Positions 8,788-17,297 of a DNA stretch of 64,000 nucleotides are shown here, piece by piece. The number at the start of each line of letters is the position of its first letter. Positions within the stretch are counted from its first letter, which is position 1. This DNA comes from Arthrobacter sp. 35W (GTDB taxonomy: Bacteria; Actinomycetota; Actinomycetes; Actinomycetales; Micrococcaceae). The stretch spans positions 434,001 through 498,000 of the forward strand of contig NZ_KI519454.1 of NCBI RefSeq assembly GCF_000482545.1. Reading direction: 5' to 3'. The notes under the pieces were generated by a model, which saw only the letters and a program-made list of their open reading frames with translations, had not been told where the DNA came from and did no database searches. A program made the translations under genes and the position numbers.

Positions 8788-9722
8788 CGGCGGCTCGGAC
8801 CGTTGTCACGGTGACGCCCAACCCGGCCGTCGACGTCACCTACGAGGTGGCAGGCGTATCGCTGGGCTCCTCGCACCGCGTGGCCGCCCCGCTGAACCGG
8901 GCCGGCGGCAAGGGTCTGAATGTGGCGCGCGTGGCGCACCAGCAGGGCTGCCCCACACTGGCGATCGCCACGGTGGGCGGCGCCGCGGGCGAGCAGTTCC
9001 GCGCCGATTTGATCGACAGCGGTGTACCGCACCGTCTGGTCCCGGTCGCGGCGCAGACCCGGCGCACGATCGCGCTGGTCGACACGGTCAACGGCGAAAC
9101 CAGCATCTTCAACGAACAGGGGCCCGCACTGGCAGCCGGGGAATGGCAGGCGCTGGCCGCCGCCGTCGTCGATTCCCTCGACGGCGCCGGTGTGCTGGTA
9201 GGCTCCGGCAGCCTGCCGCAGAACGCCCCGGCGGACTTCTACCCCGGCCTGGTGGCGCTGGCCCACAGCGCCGGCATCCCGGCCGTCATCGACACCTCGG
9301 GGGAGGGCATCCTGGCCGCCGCCCGCGCCGGTGCCGACCTGCTCAAGCCCAACAACCACGAGCTGATGGAGGCCGTGGGCGAAACCGATCTGCCCACGGC
9401 GGCCCGGAAGCTGATGGCACTGGGCGCCAAACGCGTGCTGGTCAGCGTGGGGGAGGAGGGCATGCTTGCCTTCGACGCCGCGGAGCCGCAGAAGTACATC
9501 CAGGCCAAGCTGCCCGCACCCCTGGCCGGGAACCCCACGGGCGCCGGCGACGCCGCCGTCAGCGCCGCCGCCGTCGTACTGGCCTCGGGCAACCGTTCGC
9601 TGGAGGACATGCTCCGCGCGGCCACGGCCTGGAGCGCCGCCGCCGTGCTGATGCCCGGAGCCGGGGAGATTTCGCCCGAACACCAGCGGCTGGCCGACGC
9701 ATTGATCGTGACGCACCACTAG
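8784..9722 (+). CDS. PfkB-family kinase, LacC/FruK group (probable tagatose-6-phosphate kinase)
   Basis: 312 residues of the ribokinase/PfkB fold. N-terminal VTPNPAVDVTY and GGKGLNVAR (GGKGLN at 41-46) define the phosphosugar-kinase branch that includes 1-phosphofructokinase and tagatose-6-phosphate kinase. The anion-hole and catalytic-base motif PTGAGD is at 251-256 (Asp256). In this operon it would make tagatose-1,6-bisphosphate from the AgaS product. It cannot be separated from fructose-1-phosphate kinase by sequence alone, but no PTS genes flank it and an aldolase follows directly. Its start overlaps the stop of the ROK gene. Confidence 0.85.
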   Translation: MTAARTVVTVTPNPAVDVTYEVAGVSLGSSHRVAAPLNRAGGKGLNVARVAHQQGCPTLAIATVGGAAGEQFRADLIDSGVPHRLVPVAAQTRRTIALVDTVNGETSIFNEQGPALAAGEWQALAAAVVDSLDGAGVLVGSGSLPQNAPADFYPGLVALAHSAGIPAVIDTSGEGILAAARAGADLLKPNNHELMEAVGETDLPTAARKLMALGAKRVLVSVGEEGMLAFDAAEPQKYIQAKLPAPLAGNPTGAGDAAVSAAAVVLASGNRSLEDMLRAATAWSAAAVLMPGAGEISPEHQRLADALIVTHH

Positions 9723-9776
9723 AGACCTGCACCATCGGCATGCGAGACAAGCATGCCCCAGACGAAGAGGAATCCC

Positions 9777-10637
9777 ATGGCTTTGACCCCCACCCGTGAC
9801 CTGATGGATGCCGCAGCAGCGGCGGGCACCGGCCAGGGCGCGTTCAACGTGATCCACCTGGAAACCGTCGAGGCGCTCATTGCCGGGGCCGAGGCCGCCG
9901 GGCTGCCCGTGATCCTGCAGATCTCCGAGAATTGCGCCAAGTACCACGGCGGGCTGGAGCCGGTGGCCCTGGCCACCCTGGCTGCGGCCCGCAAGGCCAC
10001 GGTGCCCGTCGCGGTGCACCTGGACCACGCCGAGGACGAGGCGCTGGCCTGCCAGGCCGTGGATCTGGGCTTCGGCTCCATCATGTACGACGGCGCCCAC
10101 TTCGAGTACGAGCAGAACGTCGAGGTGACGGCCCGCGTGGCCGCGTACGCCCACGACCGCGGCGTCTACATCGAGGCCGAACTGGGCAAGGTCGGCGGCA
10201 AGGATGGCGCGCACGCCCCCGGCGTCCTGACCGATCCGCTGGAAGCCGCGGCCTTCGTCGCCGCCACCGGAGTGGACGCCCTGGCCGTGGCCGTGGGCTC
10301 CTCCCACGCCATGACCGAGCGCTCAGCCGCCCTGAACCTGGAGCGCATCGCCGCCCTGAAGGCCGCGCTTGAGGTTCCGCTGGTGCTGCACGGCTCCTCT
10401 GGGGTGTCCGATGAGAACATCGTCGCTGCCATTGCCGCCGGCATGACCAAGATCAACGTCTCCACACACCTGAATGGTTTCTTTACCCGCGGTGTGCGCG
10501 AATACTTGGACGCCAACCCGTCCGTAGTAGACTCCCGCAAGTACCTGTCGGCCGGGCGGGATGCCCTGGTGCCCGAGGTGGCGCGCCTGTTGCAGCTCTT
10601 CGCCACGGCCACCATTCTGTCGCCGCTGGAGGCCTAG
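9777..10637 (+). CDS. kbaY: Class II (zinc) tagatose-bisphosphate-type aldolase
   Basis: 286 residues. Candidate zinc ligands are His84 (in HLDHAED, 81-87), His177 and His205 (LHGSSG). YDGAHFEYEQN and INVSTHLNGFF match the GatY/KbaY/FbaA class II group. It cleaves tagatose-1,6-bisphosphate to DHAP and glyceraldehyde-3-phosphate if the upstream kinase makes that substrate. The ATG at 9777 is preceded by GAGGA at 8 nt; an ATG eight codons earlier lacks a ribosome site. The stop directly abuts the TTG of the DeoR gene. Fructose-bisphosphate aldolase activity is the alternative. Confidence 0.85.
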   Translation: MALTPTRDLMDAAAAAGTGQGAFNVIHLETVEALIAGAEAAGLPVILQISENCAKYHGGLEPVALATLAAARKATVPVAVHLDHAEDEALACQAVDLGFGSIMYDGAHFEYEQNVEVTARVAAYAHDRGVYIEAELGKVGGKDGAHAPGVLTDPLEAAAFVAATGVDALAVAVGSSHAMTERSAALNLERIAALKAALEVPLVLHGSSGVSDENIVAAIAAGMTKINVSTHLNGFFTRGVREYLDANPSVVDSRKYLSAGRDALVPEVARLLQLFATATILSPLEA

Positions 10638-11429
10638 TTGAACCGCACCGAACGCCTGACGGCCATTCTCGATCTGCTGGCCGGGGCCGGCTCCGTCGAG
10701 GTGGATGACATTGTCACCAAGCTGGGTGTCTCACCGGCCACTGCCCGCCGCGACTTGGATTCGCTGGCCAACGAGCGCCTGCTCAGCCGCACCCGCGGCG
10801 GGGCCACAGCCGGTTCGGTGGCGTACGACCTCCCCGGCCGCTACAACCGCGACGACCACGCGGAGCAGAAGCACCAGATCGCCCTGGCGGCCAGTGCGCT
10901 GATCCCCAAGGGGTCGGTGATCGGCCTGTGCGGCGGAACGACGTCGACGGCGCTGGCCCAGGTGCTCTCCACCCGTGCCGATCTGATGGAAGCCTCCAAC
11001 CGGCCCACCCTGACGGTTGTCACGAACGCCATCAACATTGCGGCGCAGCTGGTGGTGCGGCCGAACTTCAAGATCATGGTCACCGGCGGCATCGTGAACC
11101 CGCGCTCCTATGAGCTGGTGGGGCCGTACACGGACATCATCCTGCAGAAGGTGGCGCTGGACTTTGCCTTCATCGGCGTCAACGGGATCGAGCCCGGCGT
11201 CGGGCCGACCATCAACGACGAGGGCGAGGCCACCGTCAACTCGCTGATGGCCCGCCGCGCCACCGAGTCCTACATGCTGGCGGACTCCTCCAAGATCGGC
11301 CAGCGCGCCTTCGCCACCATGGAGGGCTACCGCTTCCACAAGCTGATCACCGACTCCGGCATCACGGCCGCCCAGCTCGCCGCCTTTGATGAATCCGGCA
11401 TAGATGTCCTGGTGGCCCCGGCCGAGTAG
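10638..11429 (+). CDS. DeoR-family transcriptional regulator
   Basis: 263 residues. The N-terminal winged helix-turn-helix spans about 5-60 (VDDIVTKLGVSPATARRDLDSL), followed by the DeoR sensor domain, which is related to ribose-5-phosphate isomerase and binds phosphosugars. Initiation is at TTG immediately after the aldolase TAG, with GGAGG just upstream, giving the standard MNRTERL start. As the last gene of the amino-sugar operon it probably senses a pathway phosphosugar and controls this operon, perhaps with the divergent GH101 gene, like AgaR in enteric bacteria. The operator is not proved. Confidence 0.88.
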   Translation: MNRTERLTAILDLLAGAGSVEVDDIVTKLGVSPATARRDLDSLANERLLSRTRGGATAGSVAYDLPGRYNRDDHAEQKHQIALAASALIPKGSVIGLCGGTTSTALAQVLSTRADLMEASNRPTLTVVTNAINIAAQLVVRPNFKIMVTGGIVNPRSYELVGPYTDIILQKVALDFAFIGVNGIEPGVGPTINDEGEATVNSLMARRATESYMLADSSKIGQRAFATMEGYRFHKLITDSGITAAQLAAFDESGIDVLVAPAE

Positions 11430-11447
11430 CAGCCGCCACAATCCCAC

Positions 11448-11501
11448 TGTCCCGAACTTATTGTCCGCTTGGAGCCCCAGGCAGAGAATAAGTTCGGGAC
11501 A
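11448..11501. repeat. Long-loop inverted repeat TGTCCCGAACTTATT (terminator-like)
   Basis: A perfect 15-bp inverted repeat (11448-11462 with 11487-11501) encloses a 24-nt loop. It follows the DeoR stop and lies before the allantoin permease promoter. It could end the amino-sugar operon, but the long loop and missing U tract also fit a dispersed intergenic palindromic repeat. Confidence 0.5.
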
Positions 11502-11561
11502 TTTGTGGTTTAAGGCACCAGTTCCCAGCTGCAGAGGAACGGCGGCAAGTCAAATGCGCTC

Positions 11562-11577
11562 TTCCACATTATGGAAA
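11562..11577. promoter_or_regulatory. Purine-regulon box 1 (upstream of allantoin permease)
   Basis: TTCCACATTATGGAAA lies 90 bp upstream of the permease start. It matches the 33075 copy at 14 of 16 positions. Dyad ends are TTCCA / TGGAA. See the boxes at 15586, 33075, 38413, 38519, 39406, 51008 and 55436. Confidence 0.7.
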
Positions 11578-11666
11578 TCAAATCTCCTATTGCGAAACTA
11601 GTCGAATCTATTTACAGTTGTGTTCAACCTCACATCGAGGAGCGGAACTAAAGATCGGCCCCCAAA

Positions 11667-13253
11667 ATGACTTTCACACCAGGGCAAACGCCCCTTGCGG
11701 ATGAAGCTGCGGAACCCCAGCCCGGGGGCCGCCGCCGCCAGATGCACGAGCACATCGACCACATCATGCATGCTCCGCCGTCGCACGGACTGGCCTCGGC
11801 CAACCTGCCGCCCACGAGCCCGCAGCTCTACAACCAGGACCTCGCCCCGACGCAGACCGCCGGACGCCGCTGGACCGCCTACAGCATCTTCACCCTGTGG
11901 GCCAACGACGTTCACTCCCTCGGGAACTACGGCTTCGCCCTGGGCCTGTTCGCCCTGGGCCTGGGCGGCTGGCAGATCCTGCTGGCCCTGGGCATCGGGG
12001 CCATCCTGCTCTTCGCCCTGCTGAACTTCTCCGGCTTCATGGGCCACAAGACCGGCGTCCCGTTCCCGGTCATGAGCCGCATCGCCTTCGGCATCCACGG
12101 CGCCCAGATCCCGGCCCTGATCCGCGGCGCCGTCGCGATCGCCTGGTTCGGCATCCAGACCTACCTGGCCTCCCTGGTCCTGCGCGTGCTGCTGATCGCC
12201 CTGGTCCCCTCGCTGAAGGAGATGGACACCAACTCCATCCTGGGCCTGTCTTCCCTGGGCTGGATCACCTTCATCGGCCTGTGGATCATCCAGGTCTTCA
12301 TCGTCTCCTACGGCATGGACATGATCCGCAAGTACGAGGCCTTTGCCGGCCCCGTCATCCTCGTCACCATGGTCTCCCTGGCCGTGTGGATGTTCTTCCA
12401 GGCCGGATCCTCCATCTCCTGGTCCACCGACAACGCCCTGCAGGGCGGGGACATGTGGCGTGAAATCTTCGGCGCCGGCGCCCTGTGGGTCTCCATCTAC
12501 GCCACATTCGTGCTGAACTTCTGCGACTTCACCCGCTCCTCCAAGACCCGCAAGTCCATCGTCAAGGGCAACTTCTGGGGCATCCCGATCAACACCCTCC
12601 TGTTCGGCGGCATCGTCGTCGTCCTCGCCGGCGCCCAGTACCGGATCAACGGCCAGATCATCGCCAGCCCCTCGGACATTGTCGAGACCATCCCGAACAC
12701 GTTCCTGCTGGTGATGGCCGCCCTGGCCCTGCTGATCCTCACCGTCGCCGTGAACCTGATGGCCAACTTCGTCGCCCCGATCTACGCCCTGACCAACCTG
12801 TTCCCGAAGCGGCTGAACTTCCGCCGCGCCGGCCTGATCAGCGCCCTCATCGGCCTGGTCATCCTGCCCTGGAACCTGTACAACAACCCCGCCGTCATCG
12901 TGTACTTCCTCGGCGGCCTGGGCGCCCTGCTCGGCCCGCTGTTCGGCGTGATCATGGCCGACTACTGGCTGATCCGCAAGGCCAAGGTCAACGTCCCCGA
13001 GCTCTACACGGAGGTCAAGGACGGCGCGTACTTCTACAAGAACGGCTTCAACCCGCGCGCCATCATCGCCTTCGCCGTCGCCGCGACGATCTCCCTGCTG
13101 ATCGCCTTCGTCCCGGCCCTGGCCGCCCTGTCCTCCTTCTCCTGGTTCTTCGCCGCCGGCATCGCCGCGATCGTCTACCTGGCCATCGCGGACCGCAACC
13201 GCACCTTCCACGACGTCTCCGGCGAGCCCATCGCCGTCCCCAGCGTCCACTAG
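11667..13253 (+). CDS. pucI: NCS1-family allantoin/hydantoin-type permease
   Basis: 528 residues with about 12 hydrophobic helices and a roughly 70-residue polar N-terminus. The stretch from YNQDLAPT through WANDVHSLGNYGFALG to GFMGHKTGVPFPVMSR is the NCS1 (nucleobase:cation symporter-1) pattern of PucI and Mhp1. It is expected to bring allantoin, or a related hydantoin, across the membrane with a cation. The racemase-like gene and allantoinase follow 34 bp and about 870 bp downstream, which supports allantoin as substrate. Regulation is likely through the IclR-type box at 11562. The ATG at 11667 has only a weak ribosome site; GAGGAG is about 25 nt away. Confidence 0.88.
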   Translation: MTFTPGQTPLADEAAEPQPGGRRRQMHEHIDHIMHAPPSHGLASANLPPTSPQLYNQDLAPTQTAGRRWTAYSIFTLWANDVHSLGNYGFALGLFALGLGGWQILLALGIGAILLFALLNFSGFMGHKTGVPFPVMSRIAFGIHGAQIPALIRGAVAIAWFGIQTYLASLVLRVLLIALVPSLKEMDTNSILGLSSLGWITFIGLWIIQVFIVSYGMDMIRKYEAFAGPVILVTMVSLAVWMFFQAGSSISWSTDNALQGGDMWREIFGAGALWVSIYATFVLNFCDFTRSSKTRKSIVKGNFWGIPINTLLFGGIVVVLAGAQYRINGQIIASPSDIVETIPNTFLLVMAALALLILTVAVNLMANFVAPIYALTNLFPKRLNFRRAGLISALIGLVILPWNLYNNPAVIVYFLGGLGALLGPLFGVIMADYWLIRKAKVNVPELYTEVKDGAYFYKNGFNPRAIIAFAVAATISLLIAFVPALAALSSFSWFFAAGIAAIVYLAIADRNRTFHDVSGEPIAVPSVH

Positions 13254-13287
13254 CACCCCCGGCACCACAACACGAAGGAAACAAGAC

Positions 13288-14025
13288 ATGCGAATCCTCG
13301 TCGTCAACGTCAACACCACGCAGTCCATGACCGATTCGATCGCCGCCCAAGCCCGGGCCGCAGCGGCACCCGGCACGGAAATCGTGGGGCTGACACCGAA
13401 GTTCGGTGCCGAGTCCTGTGAAGGAAACTTCGAGAGCTACCTGGCCGCCATCGCCGTCATGGACGTGGTGCTGTCCTACCCGGAACCGTTCGACGCCGTC
13501 ATCCAGGCAGGCTACGGGGAGCATGGCCGTGAGGGCCTCCAAGAATTGCTGGACGTTCCGGTCGTGGACATCACCGAGGCAGCCGCCAGCACCGCGATGT
13601 TCCTGGGCTACAAGTACTCCGTCGTCACCACGCTGGACCGCGCGGTGCCGCTGATCGAAGACCGCCTCAAACTTGCCGGACTTGAGGCGCGCTGCGCCTC
13701 GGTGCGGGCCAGCGGCATGGCCGTTCTGGAGCTCGAAGAAGAGCCGGAGCGGGCCGTGCAGGCCATCGTCGACCAGGCGGAGAAGGCTGTCAATGACGAC
13801 AAGGCCGAAGTCATCGTTCTGGGCTGCGGCGGCATGGCGGGCCTGGACGACCAGGTCCGCGCCAGAACCGGTGTTCCGGTGGTCGATGGCGTCGCCGCCG
13901 CCGTCACCATCGCCGAATCCCTGGTGCGGATGGGGCTCTCCACCTCCAAGGTCCGCACCTACGCCGCACCCCGGCCCAAGAAAGTCATCGGCTGGCCCAT
14001 GTCGGCCCAGCCGGTCTCTTCCTAG
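13288..14025 (+). CDS. Asp/Glu/hydantoin racemase family protein (probable allantoin racemase)
   Basis: 245 residues. The family racemises hydantoins or allantoin with two cysteines, so that both allantoin enantiomers reach allantoinase. Family features are the start MRILVVNVNTT, the C-terminal LGCGGMAGL with Cys180, and VPVVDGVAAAV. The first catalytic Cys, normally in an A-C-[FY]-G segment, is replaced: here VIQAGYGEHG, Gly75. Cys44 in AESCEGNFE is the only other nearby cysteine. The protein may therefore use a changed mechanism or a different reaction such as decarboxylation or isomerisation. GAAGGA precedes the ATG. It sits between permease and allantoinase. Confidence 0.8.
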   Translation: MRILVVNVNTTQSMTDSIAAQARAAAAPGTEIVGLTPKFGAESCEGNFESYLAAIAVMDVVLSYPEPFDAVIQAGYGEHGREGLQELLDVPVVDITEAAASTAMFLGYKYSVVTTLDRAVPLIEDRLKLAGLEARCASVRASGMAVLELEEEPERAVQAIVDQAEKAVNDDKAEVIVLGCGGMAGLDDQVRARTGVPVVDGVAAAVTIAESLVRMGLSTSKVRTYAAPRPKKVIGWPMSAQPVSS

Positions 14026-14067
14026 CAACCGCTTCCGCAGAGAACAATATCCAACCAAGTGCTTGAG

Positions 14068-14098
14068 TGGGCGGCCGTCGGGAACCGGCGGCTGCCCA
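14068..14098 (+). other. Intra-operon RNA hairpin before allantoinase
   Basis: A 14-bp stem (14068-14081 with 14085-14098, two G-U pairs) with a very short loop lies in the 101-nt gap between the racemase-like gene and allantoinase. There is no U tract. It may protect the 3' end of the upstream message or tune allantoinase expression. Confidence 0.45.
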
Positions 14099-14126
14099 TC
14101 CACCATTCGAACAAGGGAAAAGTTAA

Positions 14127-15479
14127 ATGTCTGAATCATCCAAGCCCCAGTTTGACCTGGTCTTTCGGGGCCAGCGCATACTCACCACCGCGGGCATCGT
14201 TGCCCGTGAAGTGGGTGTGCGCGACGGGTTGATTGCCGCGATTGAGCCGTTGGGCAACGGTCTGGAGGGTGCCCAGATCATCGAACTGGCCGACGACGAG
14301 ACGTTGATCCCGGGCCTGGTGGACACCCATGTCCACGTCAACGAGCCCGGCCGCACCGAGTGGGAGGGGTTTGCCTCCGCCACCCGTGCCGCGGCCGCCG
14401 GCGGCGTCACCACCATCATCGACATGCCGCTGAACAGCATTCCGCCGACCACCAATGTCGAGGCCCTGCGCCTGAAGCGCTCGGTGGCCAAGGACCAGGC
14501 GTTCGTTGATGTCGGATTCTGGGGCGGTGCGATCCCGGGCAACAAGAAGGACCTCCGCGGCCTTCACGACGAGGGCGTCTTCGGCTTCAAGTGCTTCCTG
14601 CTGCACTCCGGCGTGGATGAGTTCCCCCACCTGGAAGCGGACGAGATGGAGGAGGACATGGCAGAGCTGAAGTCCTTCGACTCCGTCATGATCGTCCACG
14701 CCGAGGATTCCCGTGCGATCGACAGGGCCCCCTCCGCCGAGGGCGACCACTACGACAAGTTCCTGCACTCCCGCCCCCGCGGCGCGGAGAACATCGCCAT
14801 CGCCGAGGTCATCGAGCGGGCCCGCTGGACGGGTGCCCGCGCCCACATCCTGCACCTGTCCTCCTCCGATGCGCTGCCGATGATCGAATCGGCCAAGGCC
14901 GACGGCGTGCACCTGACGGTGGAAACGTGTCCGCACTACCTGACGCTGACCTCCGAAGAGATCCCCAACGGAGCCACCGCCTTCAAGTGCTGCCCGCCCA
15001 TCCGTGAGGCCAGCAACCGCGAAAAGCTCTGGAAGGGCCTGGAGGACGGGCTCATTGACTGCATCGTCACCGACCACTCGCCGAGCACCCTGGACCTCAA
15101 GGACCTGGAAAACGGCGACTTCGCAGTGGCCTGGGGCGGCGTTTCCTCGCTGCAGCTTGGCCTGTCGCTGATCTGGACCGAGGCACGCAAGCGCGGCATC
15201 GCCCTGGAGAAGGTCCTCAACTGGATGTCCAAGCGTCCGGCGGAGCTGGCCGGCCTGCACCGCAAGGGCCAGCTGGCCCTGGGCTTCGACGCCGACCTGG
15301 CCGTCTTTGCCGCCGACGATGCGTACGTCGTCGACGTCACCAAGCTCAAGCACAAGAACCCGATCACGCCGTACGCCGGCAAGGCGCTCTCCGGGGTCGT
15401 CCGCAAGACGTACCTGCGCGGTGGGCTGATCGATGGGGAGACCCCCACCGGCAAGCTCCTGCGCCGCGGCGAACTCTAG
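14127..15479 (+). CDS. allB: Allantoinase
   Basis: 450 residues of the cyclic amidohydrolase family, which opens the hydantoin ring of S-allantoin to allantoate. The metal centre is readable: DTHVH (His68, His70), the carbamylated Lys155 in FGFKCF, His191 in VHAED, His243 in ILHLSS and Asp316 in VTDHSPS. The DTHVHVNEPGRTEWEGF segment separates allantoinase from dihydropyrimidinase and dihydroorotase. The ATG at 14127 follows AAGGGA. It ends the permease-racemase-allantoinase unit and is followed by a strong terminator. Confidence 0.95.
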   Translation: MSESSKPQFDLVFRGQRILTTAGIVAREVGVRDGLIAAIEPLGNGLEGAQIIELADDETLIPGLVDTHVHVNEPGRTEWEGFASATRAAAAGGVTTIIDMPLNSIPPTTNVEALRLKRSVAKDQAFVDVGFWGGAIPGNKKDLRGLHDEGVFGFKCFLLHSGVDEFPHLEADEMEEDMAELKSFDSVMIVHAEDSRAIDRAPSAEGDHYDKFLHSRPRGAENIAIAEVIERARWTGARAHILHLSSSDALPMIESAKADGVHLTVETCPHYLTLTSEEIPNGATAFKCCPPIREASNREKLWKGLEDGLIDCIVTDHSPSTLDLKDLENGDFAVAWGGVSSLQLGLSLIWTEARKRGIALEKVLNWMSKRPAELAGLHRKGQLALGFDADLAVFAADDAYVVDVTKLKHKNPITPYAGKALSGVVRKTYLRGGLIDGETPTGKLLRRGEL

Positions 15480-15514
15480 AGGCATTGTTGCGGCTGCTTT
15501 GGTGCAGCCGCCGG

Positions 15515-15550
15515 AATCCGGCACCAACCCCTGTGGGTTGGTGCCGGATT
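15515..15550 (+). terminator. Terminator after allantoinase
   Basis: A perfect 16-bp stem (15515-15530 with 15535-15550) with the 4-nt loop CTGT, followed by GCGTTT, 35 bp after the allantoinase stop. Confidence 0.8.
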
Positions 15551-15585
15551 GCGTTTAGGGACCGAGCACGCCACAACTGTTCATA

Positions 15586-15601
15586 TTCCACTAAGTGGAA
15601 A
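15586..15601. promoter_or_regulatory. Purine-regulon box 2 (upstream of E2 acyltransferase)
   Basis: TTCCACTAAGTGGAAA contains a perfect 7-1-7 palindrome (TTCCACT-A-AGTGGAA, 15586-15600), the most symmetric copy of the box. It lies about 190 bp upstream of the E2 start codon. Confidence 0.65.
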
Positions 15602-15788
15602 CATTTATCCAAAATCTGACGTAAGATGGTTCCACAACAGGGATGGACCACGCTGCAGCCCGCCTGCAGTGGTCCGCGATGACGTGCAGTCCCGTGGCCC
15701 AGCGCCGCGGCATGGTGCTCCAACGACGGAGGGCTGTGGCAGTCCGCGGACGCGGCACTCCTTCCCACCTGCACAGAATGAGGCCCCT

Positions 15789-17177
15789 ATGCCTGGAGTT
15801 GTTGTCCTTCCCGAACTGGGTGAAAGCGTCACCGAGGGAACCATCACGCGCTGGCTCAAAGACGTTGGCGACATTGTCGAGGTGGACGAGCCGCTGCTGG
15901 AGGTGTCCACCGACAAGGTCGACACCGAGATCCCCTCGCCGTGGGCCGGCCGGCTGGCCGAAATCCTCATCAAGGAAGATGGGGTGGCCGAGATCGGCGC
16001 ATCGCTGGCCCGCATTGAAGAGGCTTCGGCCACCACAAGTTCCCCCCTCCCTGTAGTCGAAGGCAGGGAGGCGGGGGAGTCCTTCGCAGCTGCGGCGGCT
16101 CCGGCGGCAGCCGCTGTTGCCGCTCCAGCCGCTGTTGCCGCTCCGGCGGCTGTGCCTGCGCCGGCTGCCGCGCAGGAGCGCACGACGCCGTACGCGACAC
16201 CGCTGGCGCGCAAGCTCGCCCGCCAGGGCGGCCTGGATCTGTCCGCCGTGCCGGCCACCGGACCCGGCGGCCGGATCACCGCATCGGATGTGGGCGGGAC
16301 ACGCACCGCTGCCGTTCCTGCTGCCGCACCTGCAGCAGCTGTGGCTGCGCCGGCCGTTACGGCCGCCCTGGTTCCGGCTGCACCGGCCCAGGCCCCCGCC
16401 GCGCCGGCACCGGCCGCCGCTGCGCAGCCGAAGGCAGCTGCCCCGGCAAGCCCGCTGCGCGGCACCACCGTGAAGGCTCCGCGGATCCGGCAGATCATCG
16501 CCGAGCGCATGCGCCAGTCCCTGGACACCTCGACCCAGCTCACGCAGGTCATCGAAGTGGACATGACCCGCATCGCCGCGCTGCGCACCCGCTCCAAGGA
16601 CGCCTTCGCCGCGGCACACGGCGCGAAGCTGACCTTCCTGCCGTTCTTCGCCCTCGCCGTCGTCGAAGGCCTGCAGCAGCACCCGGTGCTCAACGCCTCC
16701 TACGACCAGGAGCGCCAGGAAATCACCTACCACCAGGACCAGCACCTGGCCATCGCCGTGGACACGGACAAGGGCCTGTTGGTGCCGGTGGTCTTCGGTG
16801 CCGGCGAAATGAAGCTGGACGGGCTCTCCAAGGGCATTGCAGATGTGGCCCAGCGGACGCGCAGCGGCAAGATCGGCGCCAACGAGCTCTCCGGCGGCAC
16901 CTTCAGCCTGACCAACATCGGCTCGGTCGGGGCACTGTTCGACACCCCGATCATCAACCAGCCGCAGGTCGGCATCCTGGGCACCGGTGCCATCGTCAAG
17001 CGCGCCGTCGTGGTGACGGACGAGGACGGCAACGACACCATTGCCTTCCGCTCCATGGTCTACCTGTCCCTGACCTACGACCACAGGATCGTCGACGGTG
17101 CCGACGCCGGACGCTATCTGCAGACAGTGAAGAAGCGCCTCGAGGGCGGCGACTTCGCTGAGGCGTTGAACCTCTAG
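15789..17177 (+). CDS. Dihydrolipoamide acyltransferase, E2 of a 2-oxo acid dehydrogenase complex
   Basis: 462 residues. One lipoyl domain (1-78, lipoylated Lys43 in STDKVDTEI), an Ala/Pro linker, a peripheral-subunit-binding domain ([12 protein letters not shown]...[11 protein letters not shown]), a second linker, then the catalytic domain ending in DHRIVDG (431-437, His432, Asp436). E2 passes acyl groups from E1 to CoA. No E1 or E3 lies beside it. The homodimeric pyruvate dehydrogenase E1 (aceE) at 48108-50849 carries the same upstream box, so I infer that this is its partner. 2-oxoglutarate or branched-chain E2 remain possible. The ATG at 15789 gives the normal lipoyl start and has TGAGG upstream. 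Confidence 0.88.
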   Translation: MPGVVVLPELGESVTEGTITRWLKDVGDIVEVDEPLLEVSTDKVDTEIPSPWAGRLAEILIKEDGVAEIGASLARIEEASATTSSPLPVVEGREAGESFAAAAAPAAAAVAAPAAVAAPAAVPAPAAAQERTTPYATPLARKLARQGGLDLSAVPATGPGGRITASDVGGTRTAAVPAAAPAAAVAAPAVTAALVPAAPAQAPAAPAPAAAAQPKAAAPASPLRGTTVKAPRIRQIIAERMRQSLDTSTQLTQVIEVDMTRIAALRTRSKDAFAAAHGAKLTFLPFFALAVVEGLQQHPVLNASYDQERQEITYHQDQHLAIAVDTDKGLLVPVVFGAGEMKLDGLSKGIADVAQRTRSGKIGANELSGGTFSLTNIGSVGALFDTPIINQPQVGILGTGAIVKRAVVVTDEDGNDTIAFRSMVYLSLTYDHRIVDGADAGRYLQTVKKRLEGGDFAEALNL

Positions 17178-17211
17178 ACGCGGAGGGGAACCGCCAAACG
17201 GTTGAACGGCA

Positions 17212-17252
17212 GGGGCCGTGCGGAAACAGTCGGACTGTTTCTGCACGGCCCC
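17212..17252 (+). terminator. Terminator after the E2 gene
   Basis: A stem of about 19 bp with one mismatch (17212-17230 with 17234-17252) and a CGG loop is followed by TCCTTTGT, 34 bp after the E2 stop. Confidence 0.8.
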
Positions 17253-17297
17253 TCCTTTGTGGCATCACTCAGCGTTGAGCCAAGGGAAGATGGGGCA

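Larger units (their letters stand above)
15480..15788. other. Intergenic region between allantoinase and the E2 gene
   Basis: This 309-bp gap has no supported gene. It holds the allantoinase terminator (15515-15550), a purine-regulon box (15586-15601) and a bulged leader hairpin at 15645-15675 (GGACCA ... TGGTCC arms with internal CTGCAG arms). The E2 gene's ribosome site is just before 15789. Confidence 0.6.

Noticed and set aside
11598-13376. 592-codon minus-strand frame over the NCS1 permease
   Set aside because: Asp/Gly/Gln-rich shadow with no membrane helices; the plus-strand permease is supported by family motifs.
15789-17177. Naming the E2 as the 2-oxoglutarate dehydrogenase E2
   Set aside because: Sequence alone does not separate acyl specificity; the regulon box and the aceE gene favour pyruvate, but only by inference.
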